64,000 nt of DNA, taken from NCBI GenBank assembly GCA_013398015.1, contig VZRR01013406.1, positions 936,542 to 1,000,541 of the forward strand, in the 5' to 3' direction. Both the position numbers and the translations under genes were made by a program. Below the pieces are notes generated by a model. The model had not been told where the DNA came from, did no database searches, and saw nothing but the letters and a program-made list of their open reading frames with translations. Numbering within the stretch: position 1 is the stretch's first letter; each line of letters starts with the position of its first letter. The stretch comes from Oreocharis arfaki. Lineage: Eukaryota; Chordata; Aves; Passeriformes; Paramythiidae. Shown here piece after piece: positions 1 through 11,355 of this stretch.

Positions 1-367
1 TCATTACACATAATTATTTTGCAGCCTATTTATCACAAGAAAAAGACTGATGGAACAGATGTGATTATAAGGGATGAGTTCACATTTTCAATAGGTTTCA
101 ATTATTAATTTAGCAGTTGATCCACTTGTACAACTTTCTGGCATGTTGACAAACAACTGAAATTATAGAATCAAATTTGCTAAGGGATGATCACAGAGAA
201 TGCGGCACAGAGAAAAAGAGGGTGAAATATGATGGCAGTGGAAAAAGAAAACAACATATTGATGTCAAAACCTGCGAATTAGTGAGAATGAGCCTCCTAA
301 GCTGAGTGCCATATAGACATAAAACCATTTTATAATAAAGTTATTAAAAACTAAAACAAGCAGATTT

Positions 368-473
368 TTAAATAGTAAGATTATGTATGGCTGCCCTATA
401 TCGGCCTTCGGGATCCATAGAAAAACTAACCACAGGATTTTCAGTTTTGAGAATGACATACAATTCTCTGTGA
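368..473 (-). CDS. Candidate terminal coding exon of an unidentified minus-strand gene
   Basis: Seen: reading the minus strand, a pyrimidine-rich acceptor (ctttctttggcag) ends at 474. The exon then carries one base, 34 open codons and a TAA at 370-368. The translation reads like real protein and includes VVSFSMDPEGRYRAAIHN near its end. Its first base completes the codon left open (AG) by the candidate exon at 982-1093, giving AGT (Ser), so the two can splice in frame. The 609-bp stretch between 982 and 473 would be the intron (508 bases from 981 to 474). No AATAAA was found on the minus strand between 368 and the window edge, so the 3' UTR would have to continue outside. A donor-like GTTAGT inside the exon offers an alternative end near 430. 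I do not recognise the protein. Inference only; a chance open frame remains possible. Confidence 0.33.
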
Positions 474-981
474 CTGCCAAAGAAAGCTGAGAAAGGAACT
501 GAGTATGTTAATAGCAACCACCAACAGGCCTGCTATTAGCCTGGCCATTATAACAGGTGGCTGTAGTTAGCAAGGGATATTAACACCGAGTTTTTTCTGT
601 GCTTCACCATATGGTTCCCATTAATTTAATACAAGCAATAAAGGGAAGATATTTGTCAGCAAGCAAATCTTCCTCTTTAAGCACCCTGTTCAAACCCCAT
701 GTACCCACGAGATAATTTTGCTGAATAAAACATTACGACCCACATGCTTTTCCATGAAATAATCCATAATGGATATTTTAACAAATCTATGGCAGCCTCC
801 TCAGGTTGACACAGTGATGTATGCACTTAATGAGAAAGAACTTCACAGTGCAGTAGATGGCAGTAATAGTTATACAATATCAAATCCAATAGTACATTAC
901 AGGGCCACAGCTGATCTTTGACGGTTCACAGGACACAAAAATAGAGTCCAGCACTATGAAATTCTCTACTGTATTACTAAC

Positions 982-1093
982 CTGCACATAGTGATCTGTT
1001 TCCATGCTGTTCTATTGTGTCCAAACAAAACCATTCGAGCTAAAGGAGATGCTTTCTGATTTTGCTGTAGCAAATACACCTGTACTGGCCTGC
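982..1093 (-). CDS. Candidate internal coding exon of the same unidentified minus-strand gene
   Basis: Seen: on the minus strand a long T-rich tract ending in tttttttccag lies just above 1093, and a good donor (CAG then gttagt) lies just below 982. The 112-base exon is open in one frame: 2 bases, 36 codons, 2 bases. The peptide includes RPVQVYLLQQNQKASPLA and MVLFGHNRTAWKQITMC, with an NRT sequon. Its outgoing phase fits the candidate terminal exon at 368-473. A weaker 52-base upstream exon at 1991-2042 (donor CAG then gtatat, poor acceptor) would also join in phase, the shared codon becoming GGC. Splice-site strength, phase agreement and amino-acid texture argue for a real exon, but a 112-base open frame is not rare by chance. 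I cannot assign a family. Confidence 0.38.
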
Positions 1094-2240
1094 CTGGAAA
1101 AAAACAATTGAGAGAAAAGAAGATTAAAGGGCTATAAAACTGCAAATAGCATAAAGAATATGAACAGAAGTTAAGCATCAATCACTGTCCACACAATGCA
1201 GAAAGAAGGGGACATCACATGAAGGGATGAGGCAGCAGGTTACAAATGAAGAAGAGGAATATTTTTTCCTACGGTGCTTAAGTGTTTCATGTAGTCATTG
1301 TCAAAAGGTATTGTGGACTCCAAACATTTAGATGAATTTATATAGCAGGAAGATAATTTCAGGAAAGAAGATACCATTGAGGTTTCCCATGAAAATGTTG
1401 TCCAAGTGCATACTACTATCAATGGGAAATCAGAAGAATTATCACTGTTTTTCCTCTCTTTTTCTGACCACTCACTTTCCTCACTTTTGCTGATAGGCTT
1501 TTTTTGGCTACACTGTCCCATCCCTAATGGTGTTTCCTACCATCAAGAGTGTGCAAATAAATACATATATAAGCTCAGTTCCTTGCAATATGCATCAGTC
1601 TGCTCTCTCGTACATTTTAAGTTTTTGTAATGGTTTCCTTGTAAGAAGGTTGTGGTTTTGTTGGCAATATTGTTAAGGAAAGATATAAACTAAACTCCTT
1701 TTGGACTAGCTCCACCAAGACCAATTAAAAACAAGTTTTGGCTATTGCATTAGGAAAAGACTCTCTTAGGAGGCAATATGCAGAGTGAATACATTGGAAT
1801 TTGGGTTTAGCTTAGATTGTTCATAACCGTAAATAGTGCAGTAGAAATCACTCCCATCATCAATTTTCAAGTTTGAGAGACTTGCTGCAGTAATATCGAG
1901 TTAACTGCACTCTGACTTTGGCACACTTAGGTTTTTCCAATAGAGATATAAACTCTAAACTTATTCATTAAAAAGTTTTATCATATATACCTGTTTTATG
2001 AATAAAAATCACTACCACATCAACAATAGTTTGGATGAGAGCCTTTGAAGGACTTTATATATCAGCCAAGCCTTATGTAGCATTATCGGCTACAGGCATT
2101 CACCCGGATGAAAACAAAGGTTGAACTGGTATGCAAGCATTTCTTCCAAGTCCTAATTCCTTTACTTGAGTACTTTAAAAGACTTACACAAAGAGGTTAG
2201 CCACTAATTTTTGTTATAAACCCCACTATTTCCTTGGCAG
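1094..2240. other. Putative intronic or intergenic sequence
   Basis: AT-rich DNA between the minus-strand exon candidates and the plus-strand terminal exon candidate. It holds a 93-codon minus-strand open frame (1240-1521, ATG start, Ser/Glu/Lys-rich near its N terminus) with no clear splice context, and the weak 52-base exon candidate at 1991-2042. No repeat family recognised. Confidence 0.4.
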
Positions 2241-2422
2241 CGATAAGTCATGAAATCTACCAATCTGTTGTGAAACAAGCACACCAAGGTTATAAAATCC
2301 AACAGAGTTTTGATGTTGCAGACATGAATAAAGATGATATGAATATGAATGAAATGACAGAAGAGAGATTCCAGTTGAGAAGAGAATGCCTCAACAAAGC
2401 CAACAGAGTATTGGCTAGATAG
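2241..2422 (+). CDS. Candidate terminal coding exon of an unidentified plus-strand gene
   Basis: Seen: a splice acceptor (ccccactatttccttggcag) ends at 2240. The exon opens with two bases that complete a codon, then 59 codons and a TAG at 2420-2422. A polyadenylation signal AATAAA lies at 2511-2516, about 90 bases after the stop, so acceptor, coding tail, stop and signal come in the right order for a last exon. The peptide is hydrophilic and helix-prone, with a Met/Asn/Asp-rich middle (DMNKDDMNMNEMTEER) followed by RRECLNKANRVLAR, consistent with a coiled-coil or disordered C terminus. There is no ATG context to suggest a single-exon gene, so the start must be in an upstream exon, which I did not find. 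If the minus-strand exons at 368-1093 are also real, the two genes overlap tail to tail. I do not recognise the protein. Confidence 0.38.
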
Positions 2423-2510
2423 AAATTACCCAGTTTTAGTGGGAAAACTAATCTCATCGCCACCAAAATTTGAATTATTTCTATATAATGATTGTGTTGC
2501 ATATTAGCAA

Positions 2511-2516
2511 AATAAA
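2511..2516 (+). terminator. Polyadenylation signal AATAAA
   Basis: Canonical hexamer 88 bases after the TAG of the terminal exon candidate. TG- and T-rich sequence follows within about 40 bases. The hexamer alone is common in AT-rich DNA; its value is the position. Confidence 0.35.
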
Positions 2517-2529
2517 TATTTTAACACTT

Positions 2530-5500
2530 ATATTTTGAACTTCAGTATCTTGTCTAGAGCAAAAAGAGTTAGAAGAATTCTCTGAATGGGGGTCAGAGTG
2601 CTGTTCCAGTTTGCTGTATTTTGATTGTTCATGGTGTAGAAATGTCTTCAGTCAAGACTGAAGGTTTCAAGACTGACAGGTTTTGATAACAACCAACATG
2701 AAGCCTGTTTTGCTCTTCTGTCAAAGATTTAGCATGCCAGTCAATATGAGATGATAAATGGTCACTTAAAATTGATCATAATTCATTAAACGTTGATCAT
2801 GATGTTGAACTCCACTAATGAGTTGCAGTGGATGCCAAGTATTTTTGGCTATACTTTCACATGCCATTATTTTGAGTATCCTGAGAACATTCATCAGAAT
2901 GACAGATATTTCTGTGTTAATATATAGAATAATAGATGAGATACAGCAAAATAATTCTCTCAAAGGGTTGTGATGACATCATATTCCCCAAAAAACCCCA
3001 GAGCTCACATGATTTATTATATTAAGAGTATCCAGATGGAGATACTTTCATGTTTTAGTGAAGCCCATTCATTTATTTAAATAATATATGGAGCTGTGAC
3101 TTTGAGACTTTCACAGAGGCATGGCACAACTCTCTGCCTTGTCTTAACAGGCAACTAATTATGGATGTGAACAAGATCCAGGGAGGTATGAGGAGGATTT
3201 TTGTAAAGACTCCAGCATTATTTGTTGGCATTGCCAGTAGTAGTACATTATATGACTGGATAGTATTTTTCCCCCAGTATTGTCTAATAATATATGACTC
3301 AAATCACTTCCCTCCCTGTGATGCATTTGTCTAATGTGATTTTGTTGGAGTTTTTAACATATTTGCCATGCAGTGTGCTGTCTATTTTCTCCTGACCTTA
3401 ATGAACAAGACAATGAATTATGGGCTGAAGGCCTGTTTGTAATGTGGCTCCATTCTCATAACTTGCATGGTGTTTAGCAGCAAAGTCCTTATGAAACAAA
3501 TACAGCTGTTTCCTTCATCCTCTCACTTTTTCTTGGCCCCTGGATTCCCAGTAAAAGAAGAGGTGTTGTCTTTACATAACTTATTTCACCTCTGAACTCT
3601 TCCAGTGTGTACTTTTCACCTTCTTTACATACAAAAGTTCATTTTCTTTATGAGAATAAACTCAAAGAGAAAGTAAAGTTGTTGAGCTTTAAGGTCTTAA
3701 AGAACAGAAAGACCTCATAAAAGTGAGGTCAAATTTCTCCACTGCTAATTCGAAAAAATTTGCAGAGCAGTTTCAAGGTGATATCAGACCATGTGAAAAT
3801 CAGTGTTCTGCAGATGTCTACATTGTATTTCATGAAAGAATATCTACCTAAATGAGGCTGAGAAAACTGCAGAAACTGCATGTTTGTGACTCCCACTCTC
3901 AGCATAATGTCCCCAGAACCAACTGTGCATAAAGTCTGTAAGGTCTATTCCCACAAAGATATTGATACTTCACTGCCGAAAGTTCCATCCAGTTCTCCTA
4001 GAAAAAACATTGCATCTTGAGTGTCCTTCACCACGTATATTACCTGTGGGTTTGTTCTCTACTGAGTTCAGGAGAAATCAGCTTTGTGGGTCTCTGCCTA
4101 GTCTCATTTTCAGAAAGAGACTTGTGGATGTGAGAGCTTGCTGGCTTAATGAGCAGTTGGATTTTCAAATACATTCAGATAGCTATACATATAGCTACAC
4201 AGGTGTTCCCTCTGCAATTCCTAAAGATGTTATGGAGGGTGTATGCCTATCTTATAACCATATTTTTGCAAATCCTTCTTTATCTGTGACCAGCTACATT
4301 TTTACTTAAATTAACCCTTGATCAGCTCTTGAAAAATTTATAAAACCCATCAGTGTAATTCCTGAAAAATCTGTGACAAATAAAGTTTTTCGAAACAGGC
4401 ACTCCAGGCCCAGGCTTCAAGACCTGAAACAACAACTGGCCTCAGTAATCTTCTTTACTAATTTACAACATGATGAATCTAGAAAAAAATGCTAGATTAG
4501 ACAAAGGGATTTATCTTAAATTTGCAAAAAAAATACAAGTACCTTAGAAAATCACAGGACTGGAACAACATTGAAATTCTGAATTGCAGGATATGACTTA
4601 CAAACACGTGAGAACTTATGTCATACATCATGTATCCAGACAAGCTTAAATAATACGATGCCAAAGTTCTTTTAAAGCCAAATATATTTGTCTTCAATTG
4701 AATAATAATCCTTTACTAATGAATTAATTAATGCATTACATTAAAAGGAAATAGTCATACATAATCAGGGAGAGAAAACTGAAAAAGCATTTAGATGTCA
4801 TTAAGAATCTGAAAGTACATTTACCTTCATTTCTATTAATGGACATAAAATTAGGTTCTAATTTATCACTACACAAATAAAGAAAATTAACCCATCAATA
4901 TATTCAATTAAGGTATCATTCTTCTATAGTGAAAAAAAATTAAACTAGTGCTTCTTTAGAAAGCATAAATGAACTAGATTTTCTCTCTTCCATCTTCTTA
5001 AAGCAACATTAGTTCTCCCCGACATTTCGAATTTTTCTTCACACTATTCTCAAATAAACCAAGTGAAAATTTCACAGAAAAACAAAACCAAACAAAAAGC
5101 TAATAAAAATACTATTCCAATCAGATAAAAAAGGCTCTACTTTACAAGAGAAATAGTGCCAGCCCATCTGATTAAATCAAGGTACAACTTGTCTCTTTTG
5201 AAGTTTCGTCACCCACTTCAGTACAACCAGGAATTCATGAGCTTTCTAGAAACAGCAATGTATACATGCCCTTGTTTTGGAGACATCAAAAACAAAAGCC
5301 TCTGTAAGTCTGAAAAAGCAATCCCTTTAGGCTGCCAATCTAAAATAGTTAAATTTAACAACTAACCTGTCATCCCGTTTAAACCTACCATATTTTAACT
5401 AATCTTGTTCCATTTCTTTCAAAAGCATAAAAACCCCCAAACTTCATCTGATAAAGTTACATTATAACATCAAGATATCAAGTAAAGTTGTAATCAGACA

Positions 5501-6712
5501 TGGCTGTTCTATTGTGGAGATGCAATACAACACTTTGGGTAAAATACTATTCAATTTCAAAGGAAAAGGGTAGTTGGGACAAAATATTGGCTGATCTATA
5601 CAAAGCTATGTTTTCTGTTGCCTCCTGAGAGAGACATCTCACCATAGCTGTTAAAAAAAAAAAACCAGGAAAAAGCCAGAAGAGGATGATATACCGTCCT
5701 TCTGCAGGATGAATTCTGAGTTGACAAACCCTTGTGCTGAGCATCTCCAAAGATGTGACGAGTGACATGTCCTACAAGCAAAGGAGGATTTTAGCTGTTT
5801 GAGTCTCTAGCTATAACTCAGACCTCTCTTGTACTTCTCTTATACAGCTCCTTCCTACAATTTATCAGGTCGATTATTTAATCTACTCTTACTTGCTCAT
5901 GTCATAGCCCAAGGACTTCTATTTAGTCAATAACTGAGTCTGGGGTTACCTCTCTGGAATGAAGGCATTCCCTGCAAGGATCACCACTCCCTTCTTCCCA
6001 TGCTCATGGGTCCCATTGCTTCTCTCCCTCCTGTATACCAAACCAGCCTGTGCACAGTTACATTGTCAGAGGCTTCTCTGCTATTTACAATCATGAAGGA
6101 GGAGAGGAATAGTTTCATATCTGCTGTTGAGTTTGCCTATGCTTCTAGGAATTTGATTGTTTAACTGCAAAAATTTAATCCTCTTGATCCTGTCCTTTGT
6201 AACAGGCCCAAGAGGAAGAACATTTTTCTGATTACAGAGGGCAATCACTGGAGGTGAAATCCCTGGCCTTGTTGAAATCAATGGCAAAATTCCATCAACT
6301 GACTTGTTCATCCTTCTAATCCTCTTTTAATCCTCTGTAGGACCAGATCAAATGCAGTCCTTTAAATTGTACCCTGAAAAAAAAGGGAAAGTTAGTGCAA
6401 ATACTGGAGCTTTTTAAAAACGCATTCCCTCTCACTCCTTCTATCTGACAGACAAGCAACCACTGCCTGAGCTTTTTATAGACGCAATTTTTGACTTCTC
6501 TTTGAGTTGCCCTCTTCAAAGTGCATTGCAATATTCTAAATCCCAAGCCAAAAAGATCTGGTTCATTGTCGAACTATCCTGAAAAGAGAAAAACATGCAT
6601 TTTATTAGACATTTTATGAGAAAAATAAATTTCAACAAAGCAAAGAACAGCTTACTTTGCCACTTTAAGCTCCAACTCTATACGAGGCCTATTGAAAATG
6701 ATATTGTCTTAA
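2530..6712. other. Unannotated AT-rich DNA
   Basis: No recognisable gene or repeat family. The longest open frame is 115 codons on the plus strand (3962-4309) with a TTG start and no splice context. On the minus strand there are T-rich tracts ending in CAG near 5650, 6375 and 6570, and a TAG-ending acceptor at 5772. The 77 bases from 5695 to 5771 lie between that acceptor and a GTATAT donor and are open in all three frames, so they could be an exon of the minus-strand gene, but there is no way to choose a frame. Confidence 0.5.
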
Positions 6713-7279
6713 TGTGAGGTGGTTGTGGGGTGACTGAGGTCGCTGTGTTAACCCAAAGTGCCCCTTGAAAGGGATGCCCTGGTGGTGCAGCTCGGCACCT
6801 CGCAGGCCGACTTCCAGCCCCCGTGCCGATGGATGGCACCGAGACACAGCCCCGCACCCAGGCCAGGATAGCTCAGGTGTTACCAGGGGCAAAGGGTTCG
6901 GAGGGCTCAGGGCTCTCTACATGGGTTCCGAAAGGTTTATTCCGAAGGGGTCAGAGGCGAAGAGGCCGAGCAGGCCTCGTGTACAAGCTTATAAGGGGTA
7001 ACAGAAAGGGGGCTGGCAGAGCACCAGCAACCAATTACCTGGGGGCAAGGGGCAGGGGGAAGGCAGAGGGATACAACAACCAATGGGGAGAGGGAAGGGG
7101 CGGAGTGGGGGACCAGGTACCAGACAGGTACTGCCTGATGGGAGAAGAAGTCTTTCCCCATAACCTGAATCGGGGAAGCTATTTGCATTGTGGAGCTGAC
7201 CCACCAATGCATGATCCTTCCCTCACCAGGGGTTTCTGGCTTCTCGGCTTCCACTGTTGTCAGCTCAACCACTCCAACA
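6713..7279 (-). mobile_element. Solo LTR of an endogenous retrovirus, minus orientation
   Basis: This GC-rich block stands out from its AT-rich flanks. Read on the minus strand it has LTR order: a TGTTGG start at 7279, a CCAAT-type promoter region, a TATA-like cttataag at 6995-6988, an AATAAA at 6941-6936 about 50 bases further, then a GC-rich U5 ending near ...CTCACA at 6713. The short spacing between TATA and AATAAA suits a short R region. No internal retroviral sequence flanks it, so it looks like a solo LTR. I could not find a matching target-site duplication, so the 3' boundary could be off by tens of bases. ORFs within it (up to 154 codons) are by-products of low stop density in GC-rich DNA. 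Confidence 0.6.
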
Positions 7280-10200
7280 TTCTCTAGCTTTGAGGACAAA
7301 AAAATCGTTTAAAAATAGGACAAAAATACCTTTCTTTGCATACTTCCCTAGTGTCACTTGCTTCATTTCTATCCTGTTTGTCAATTAATCACCCTTCAAT
7401 TAAGCACAGTCTAAGCTTTGGTTGGTCAATGAGGAAAAAACTTGAGGTTAATTGACTCAGCCTGAAACATGAATTAAAAATTGCTGTTACCTGACCATCT
7501 GTTTTTCTACAACCCAAACCACCCATCTGCACCTCTTGAGACTACCCATAAAGTTAAGTAGCAAGGAACAAACAAGTTTTGCAGGCATCTTGTTACCAAC
7601 TGAAACAAAATACATATCTACTTTGAATTGTATAGATGCTATTTAGGCTGCACACAATTTGATGTAACTCTGTTTCTGTAGTTTCGCTAAATACTCACCA
7701 CAGCAATATGATAATGCTGTGAAATATTAAATACACCCTTCTCATCTACCTTGAAATATCTGATACACTTCTGTGGTAGCCACAACTGGCAGTTTTACAT
7801 TTAAATCATAGTACAAAAACTGTGATTTGTGAAATTACCTCATCATAAGTGACACCATGATTTAATCCTATGGGTTGATTCTCAAAATACTATAGCTTCT
7901 TTGATTTTAGGGCTTTGTCTTTAGCATTTTTGAAAATATTTTTAGATAGTTCGTATTTAAATAATAAATATCATTAGTTCCTTCCCACAGCCTCAAAACC
8001 GTGAGCTATACTGCTTAGACAACAATGCTTTTCTAAAAGAGAAGAGTACAGCTAACAAGGCAGCTGTTTTCAACAGCTTTCCCCCATAGCCCAAGAGCAG
8101 AAAGTCATTAAAAAATGTACTTGTTCCTTTATTTCATCTTTATTCTGGCTGCATTATAAATATTTAATTTGTTAGGTAGTGTTCTCTTGTGCCAATATTT
8201 GGGGTTGGAGCAATATCTAGGAAATCACCTCTCATTATATCTGGACTGTGGTTGGTGCTGCAGTCTCTAACAGCTGGAGATCAGAAGCAGAATTAACCCA
8301 GAGGTAAAGTGAAAAGTTGTGAGGCATCCTCCTGCACCTCACTGTTCAAACTTTAATCAACTCTCAGAGAAATAAATAATGAGGTAAGAGTTAGCTGAGA
8401 TTTGAATTTGACAAGGGAGATTTGAATGACAAGGTGCTGCAGCTTGAATACCACGGGGTTGGGAAAACGTCACATTGCACCCTGATATCGCTCCACCAAA
8501 TAGCCATCTGTCTTTTCCAGTTCAAGCCTTTCAAGTTAAAATGGATCTGAACTGAAATCTCACAAAGATGAAGGCTAAGCAAACTGGAGTTACTTTATTC
8601 CAGACAAAGATATTAGATGCTTGGTTTCCTATTGTATGATTGTGTTGACTCTTGTCTCGTTGTTTGTCTGTTGACAAAGACAAGTTCACTGATTTCGGGA
8701 GAGTTTGATTCACTTGACCTTTTAGTATTCTTTCTGAATCACATTGGTGTAGTCCACTACCCATTTTCATTTTCAGCTTTTTTTAAACTTTGAAATTACA
8801 GCTTTTGATATTTTAGAACAACCAGAGAAATATGTAAATCAAACTTGCTTTTTGTAAAAAGAATAGATTTCTGGACACAAGACATCACCAATTTTTCAGC
8901 AGCAAGGAAACAAAGTAAAGTTATAAACATTAAGTGAATATCTAGGTTTTTGTTTCTTCTGTTCAGATTCAAAATCTGCTCACAGCAAAGTAGGAGTTCT
9001 AGGTTTCTTCTTTTCCTCAAAATTCTTTAAAGGACAATTTCGCTTTTCAAGAAAGGTGAACACAATAAAACACTGAGGGAAGCTGTATCCCTTTAAAGGA
9101 TTGGAAAGAGCCACCTCTGGCTTTCACCTCACCTCATTGGGATTTTAGTGAGTGTTTTGCCACTTCCATACTGACTTCAGACTTCTTGTATTTGAGCAGT
9201 GTACATGCAAATTAGAGGAGAGCCGACCTTGCCTTACAAAATACTCTACTGAGCTGCACCTCGTTCCTTTCATGTGCAAGTAACCAATAAAAATCAGTAG
9301 AGTTATGTGTCTATAAAACTGATATAAGGATGAAGAAATCTGACCCTGCACATGTGATCCCAGTGTAACAGGAACAGACAACTCAGTTCTTATGTGGACC
9401 TCTTCTTCACTGAGTGCTCGCTTTTCAAAACTTTTCAGACTTCTAAAATGAGCCTGTATTGTGCATAATAACAAGTATAGCAACCATATTATGTTTAAAA
9501 TAAAATAGTTCCTGCACTTTGGGATTAGCAAAACTCAGAGATACTGATTTAAAATGGAACTCACGCTTTTTTTCCTTTTGCTCTTTCTGTCTCTCTTATC
9601 AGAAGACATCAGTGGGGGGTTGAAAACTCATTTCTGGGGCCACAGGAGGTGAAAGAGTGAAGAAGAGGTGAACAGGACATGCTCACTGAGTTTGAAGTAA
9701 TGTGGGTTTACGATAGAAGTACTGCCTTTGGGCTCCAGATGAACATAAAGTTGTTGTTTTGGGTTCAAGTGCAAAATTTAAGCTTGACTGCAAAATACTA
9801 AAGTTGCATCTAAAAGATGAGGCCTCAGAACTCTTCAGTGGCAGGTTCAGGTGCTCACATTGCCTACATGCTGGATGTAGACTAAGACATACTGCCCCAT
9901 CTCCTCTGTGCCCTGGCATATGCAGGAGGGAAGCCTGGAAGCAGAAGGGAGCTGCACTATGAAGTCATGTAAAACCATATCCAAAGTAAGAGTAACCAGG
10001 ATCTCGGGGTATGCCCAGAAGTGCCCCCCACCCTCACCACCACCCCATGCTGGACTAAATATTTTCGGGCAGAACTAGGTGCTCCCTTTCTAAACATAAA
10101 TAACTAGTAGTACCAGGTGCATTGTAACCACGCTAATCTGCAGAAAACTTGGATAGTCATGAAATAAACTGTTATCCTGTAGAAGTATAGCGCAGCTTAT

Positions 10201-10640
10201 TCCATTCTTTTGGAAGGTTTTCTTTGGCAATGTCTTTGATTTTCTGTTCCTGTTCCTATCTAGCAGCCGAGGAAACTAAACTACATTATAAGAGTGATGC
10301 TGCTGGAGGTGTTGTGCTCCTGGCTCATTGACTGTCTTGGCAAGGGCTCATCCTTTTTTATGGTTCTAAGTAACATGAAGAATGTGACTGCAAGAACAGT
10401 TTAATAGAAGTTTTACCATTTGTTATGACATTACTCCAAATGTGTTGAGCTTTCTATTAATGCCTTTACATTTGGAAATTATTAACTTCTATAAATTTCA
10501 GTTTACATGTGTTTTCTCCACAATGTTTAACTGTGTGACTGGAAAATAATCTGAAACATCAAAGGGCTTAATAAAAAAAAAAAAAAATTTGCCATGATAT
10601 TTAAGGTGAAATAATATGAGAGAATAAAATAACCTTATTT
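7280..10640. other. Unannotated AT-rich DNA
   Basis: Nothing recognised. It contains a 128-codon minus-strand open frame (9145-9531) with a TTG start and a hydrophobic N-terminal part, without splice or promoter context; I treat it as chance. A short C-rich patch lies near 10025-10050 and an A run at 10571-10585. Confidence 0.5.
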
Positions 10641-10675
10641 AATAAGGAAATTAGTATATGTAGGAGGTAGAAACG

Positions 10676-11150
10676 TGTTTGATGGACAAGCTGCTAAACC
10701 AATGACATTTCTTGTGATTTGCATATTTAAAGAAGGTGCCAAGTGCTGGAAATTTAGGCCTTTTTGTTCTTGCTCTCCTGCCGGGAGGTGGGGGGGACCT
10801 CCAGGCCTCCAGGCCCCATCCCATTCTGGGCCAGGCCCCTCCTTGATTCCGGGGCAGCGGCGTGGGCTAGGCTCCCTCCCCTGGCGTAGTGGTGCAGGCC
10901 AGGCAGCCAGGAGGCCACCCTGGAGCCGTGAGTGGCCGTGTGGCCAGAAAACCCCAACTGACCCGGGACTGCATGGCCGAGATAAGATCTGAAGTTGCTG
11001 CCGCCCCACACTGAGCTGGCAGGAGCCGGCAGAGCCTCCCTGCAGCCAGCACAGCTCGCGCCAAACCAAAGAAGACACCACGCAGCCAGCAGCATAAAGG
11101 GAGCGAGGCTTTCTCCAATGTTAAGCCCGAACAGGATCAACTCCTTAACA
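10676..11150 (+). mobile_element. GC-rich island, probable LTR of an unclassified endogenous retrovirus (or a CpG-rich promoter)
   Basis: Seen: within about 60 bases lie CCAAT (10699-10703), the octamer ATTTGCAT (10717-10724) and a TATA-like TATTTAAA (10724-10731), followed by about 350 bases of GC- and CpG-rich sequence with roughly 20 CpGs. The block can be bounded by TGTTT at 10676 and TAACA at 11150, and a TGG follows immediately, which is where a retroviral primer-binding site would start. No target-site duplication is visible, and the bases after TGG match no tRNA I recall. The alternative is a genuine CpG-island promoter of a host transcript. ORFs on both strands here (up to 148 codons) reflect low stop density. 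Confidence 0.4.
10699..10731 (+). promoter_or_regulatory. CCAAT, octamer and TATA-like promoter cluster
   Basis: CCAAT, then ATTTGCAT, then overlapping TATTTAAA, in the order and spacing seen in octamer-dependent promoters such as those of histone H2B and in LTR U3 regions. Transcription would start near 10755-10762 and run into the GC-rich block. Activity is inferred from motifs only. Confidence 0.4.
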
Positions 11151-11355
11151 TGGAAATTCTAAGGTCAGAGAGAAAGAGAAGTGAGGGATCGCGTGGGACG
11201 AAGATAAAATGGCGGCAGGAAAAGAGAGCTTCTAGCGCTAGAGCTTAAAATGCTACTTGCAAGCCATGGTAAAAACTATAATATAATGAACTGCTATCTC
11301 TATAATACATTGGGAGCACATGGCGGGGCGGAAAATCCACACACAGCCTGTGAAG
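11151..11355 (+). other. Leader-like segment ending in a strong splice donor
   Basis: Downstream of the GC-rich block lies a purine-rich stretch with two ATGGCGG words, one in a YY1-like context (AAAATGGCGGC, near 11207-11217). From the second, the ATG at 11320 opens 12 codons (MAGRKIHTQPVK) that end exactly at a consensus donor (AAG then gtaaga) at 11355/11356. It could be the 5' leader and major splice donor of a retroviral element whose remainder is lost, or the first coding exon of a host gene. The -3 base of the ATG is C, so start context is only moderate. Confidence 0.25.

Noticed and set aside
6316..6590. Minus-strand T-rich tracts ending in CAG near 6375 and 6570
   Set aside because: Good acceptor look-alikes, but the frames behind them stop within about 20 codons and no matching donors follow.
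6765..7299. ORFs of up to 154 codons on both strands
   Set aside because: Inside the GC-rich minus-strand LTR, with no domain or consistent frame.
9145..9531. 128-codon minus-strand ORF with a hydrophobic N-terminal segment
   Set aside because: It starts at TTG, has no ATG near the start, no splice acceptor and no promoter; a signal-peptide-like stretch is common in T-rich DNA.
10635..11140. ORFs of 83-148 codons on the minus strand and 105 on the plus strand
   Set aside because: Several frames are open at once in the GC-rich island; no family recognised and non-canonical starts.
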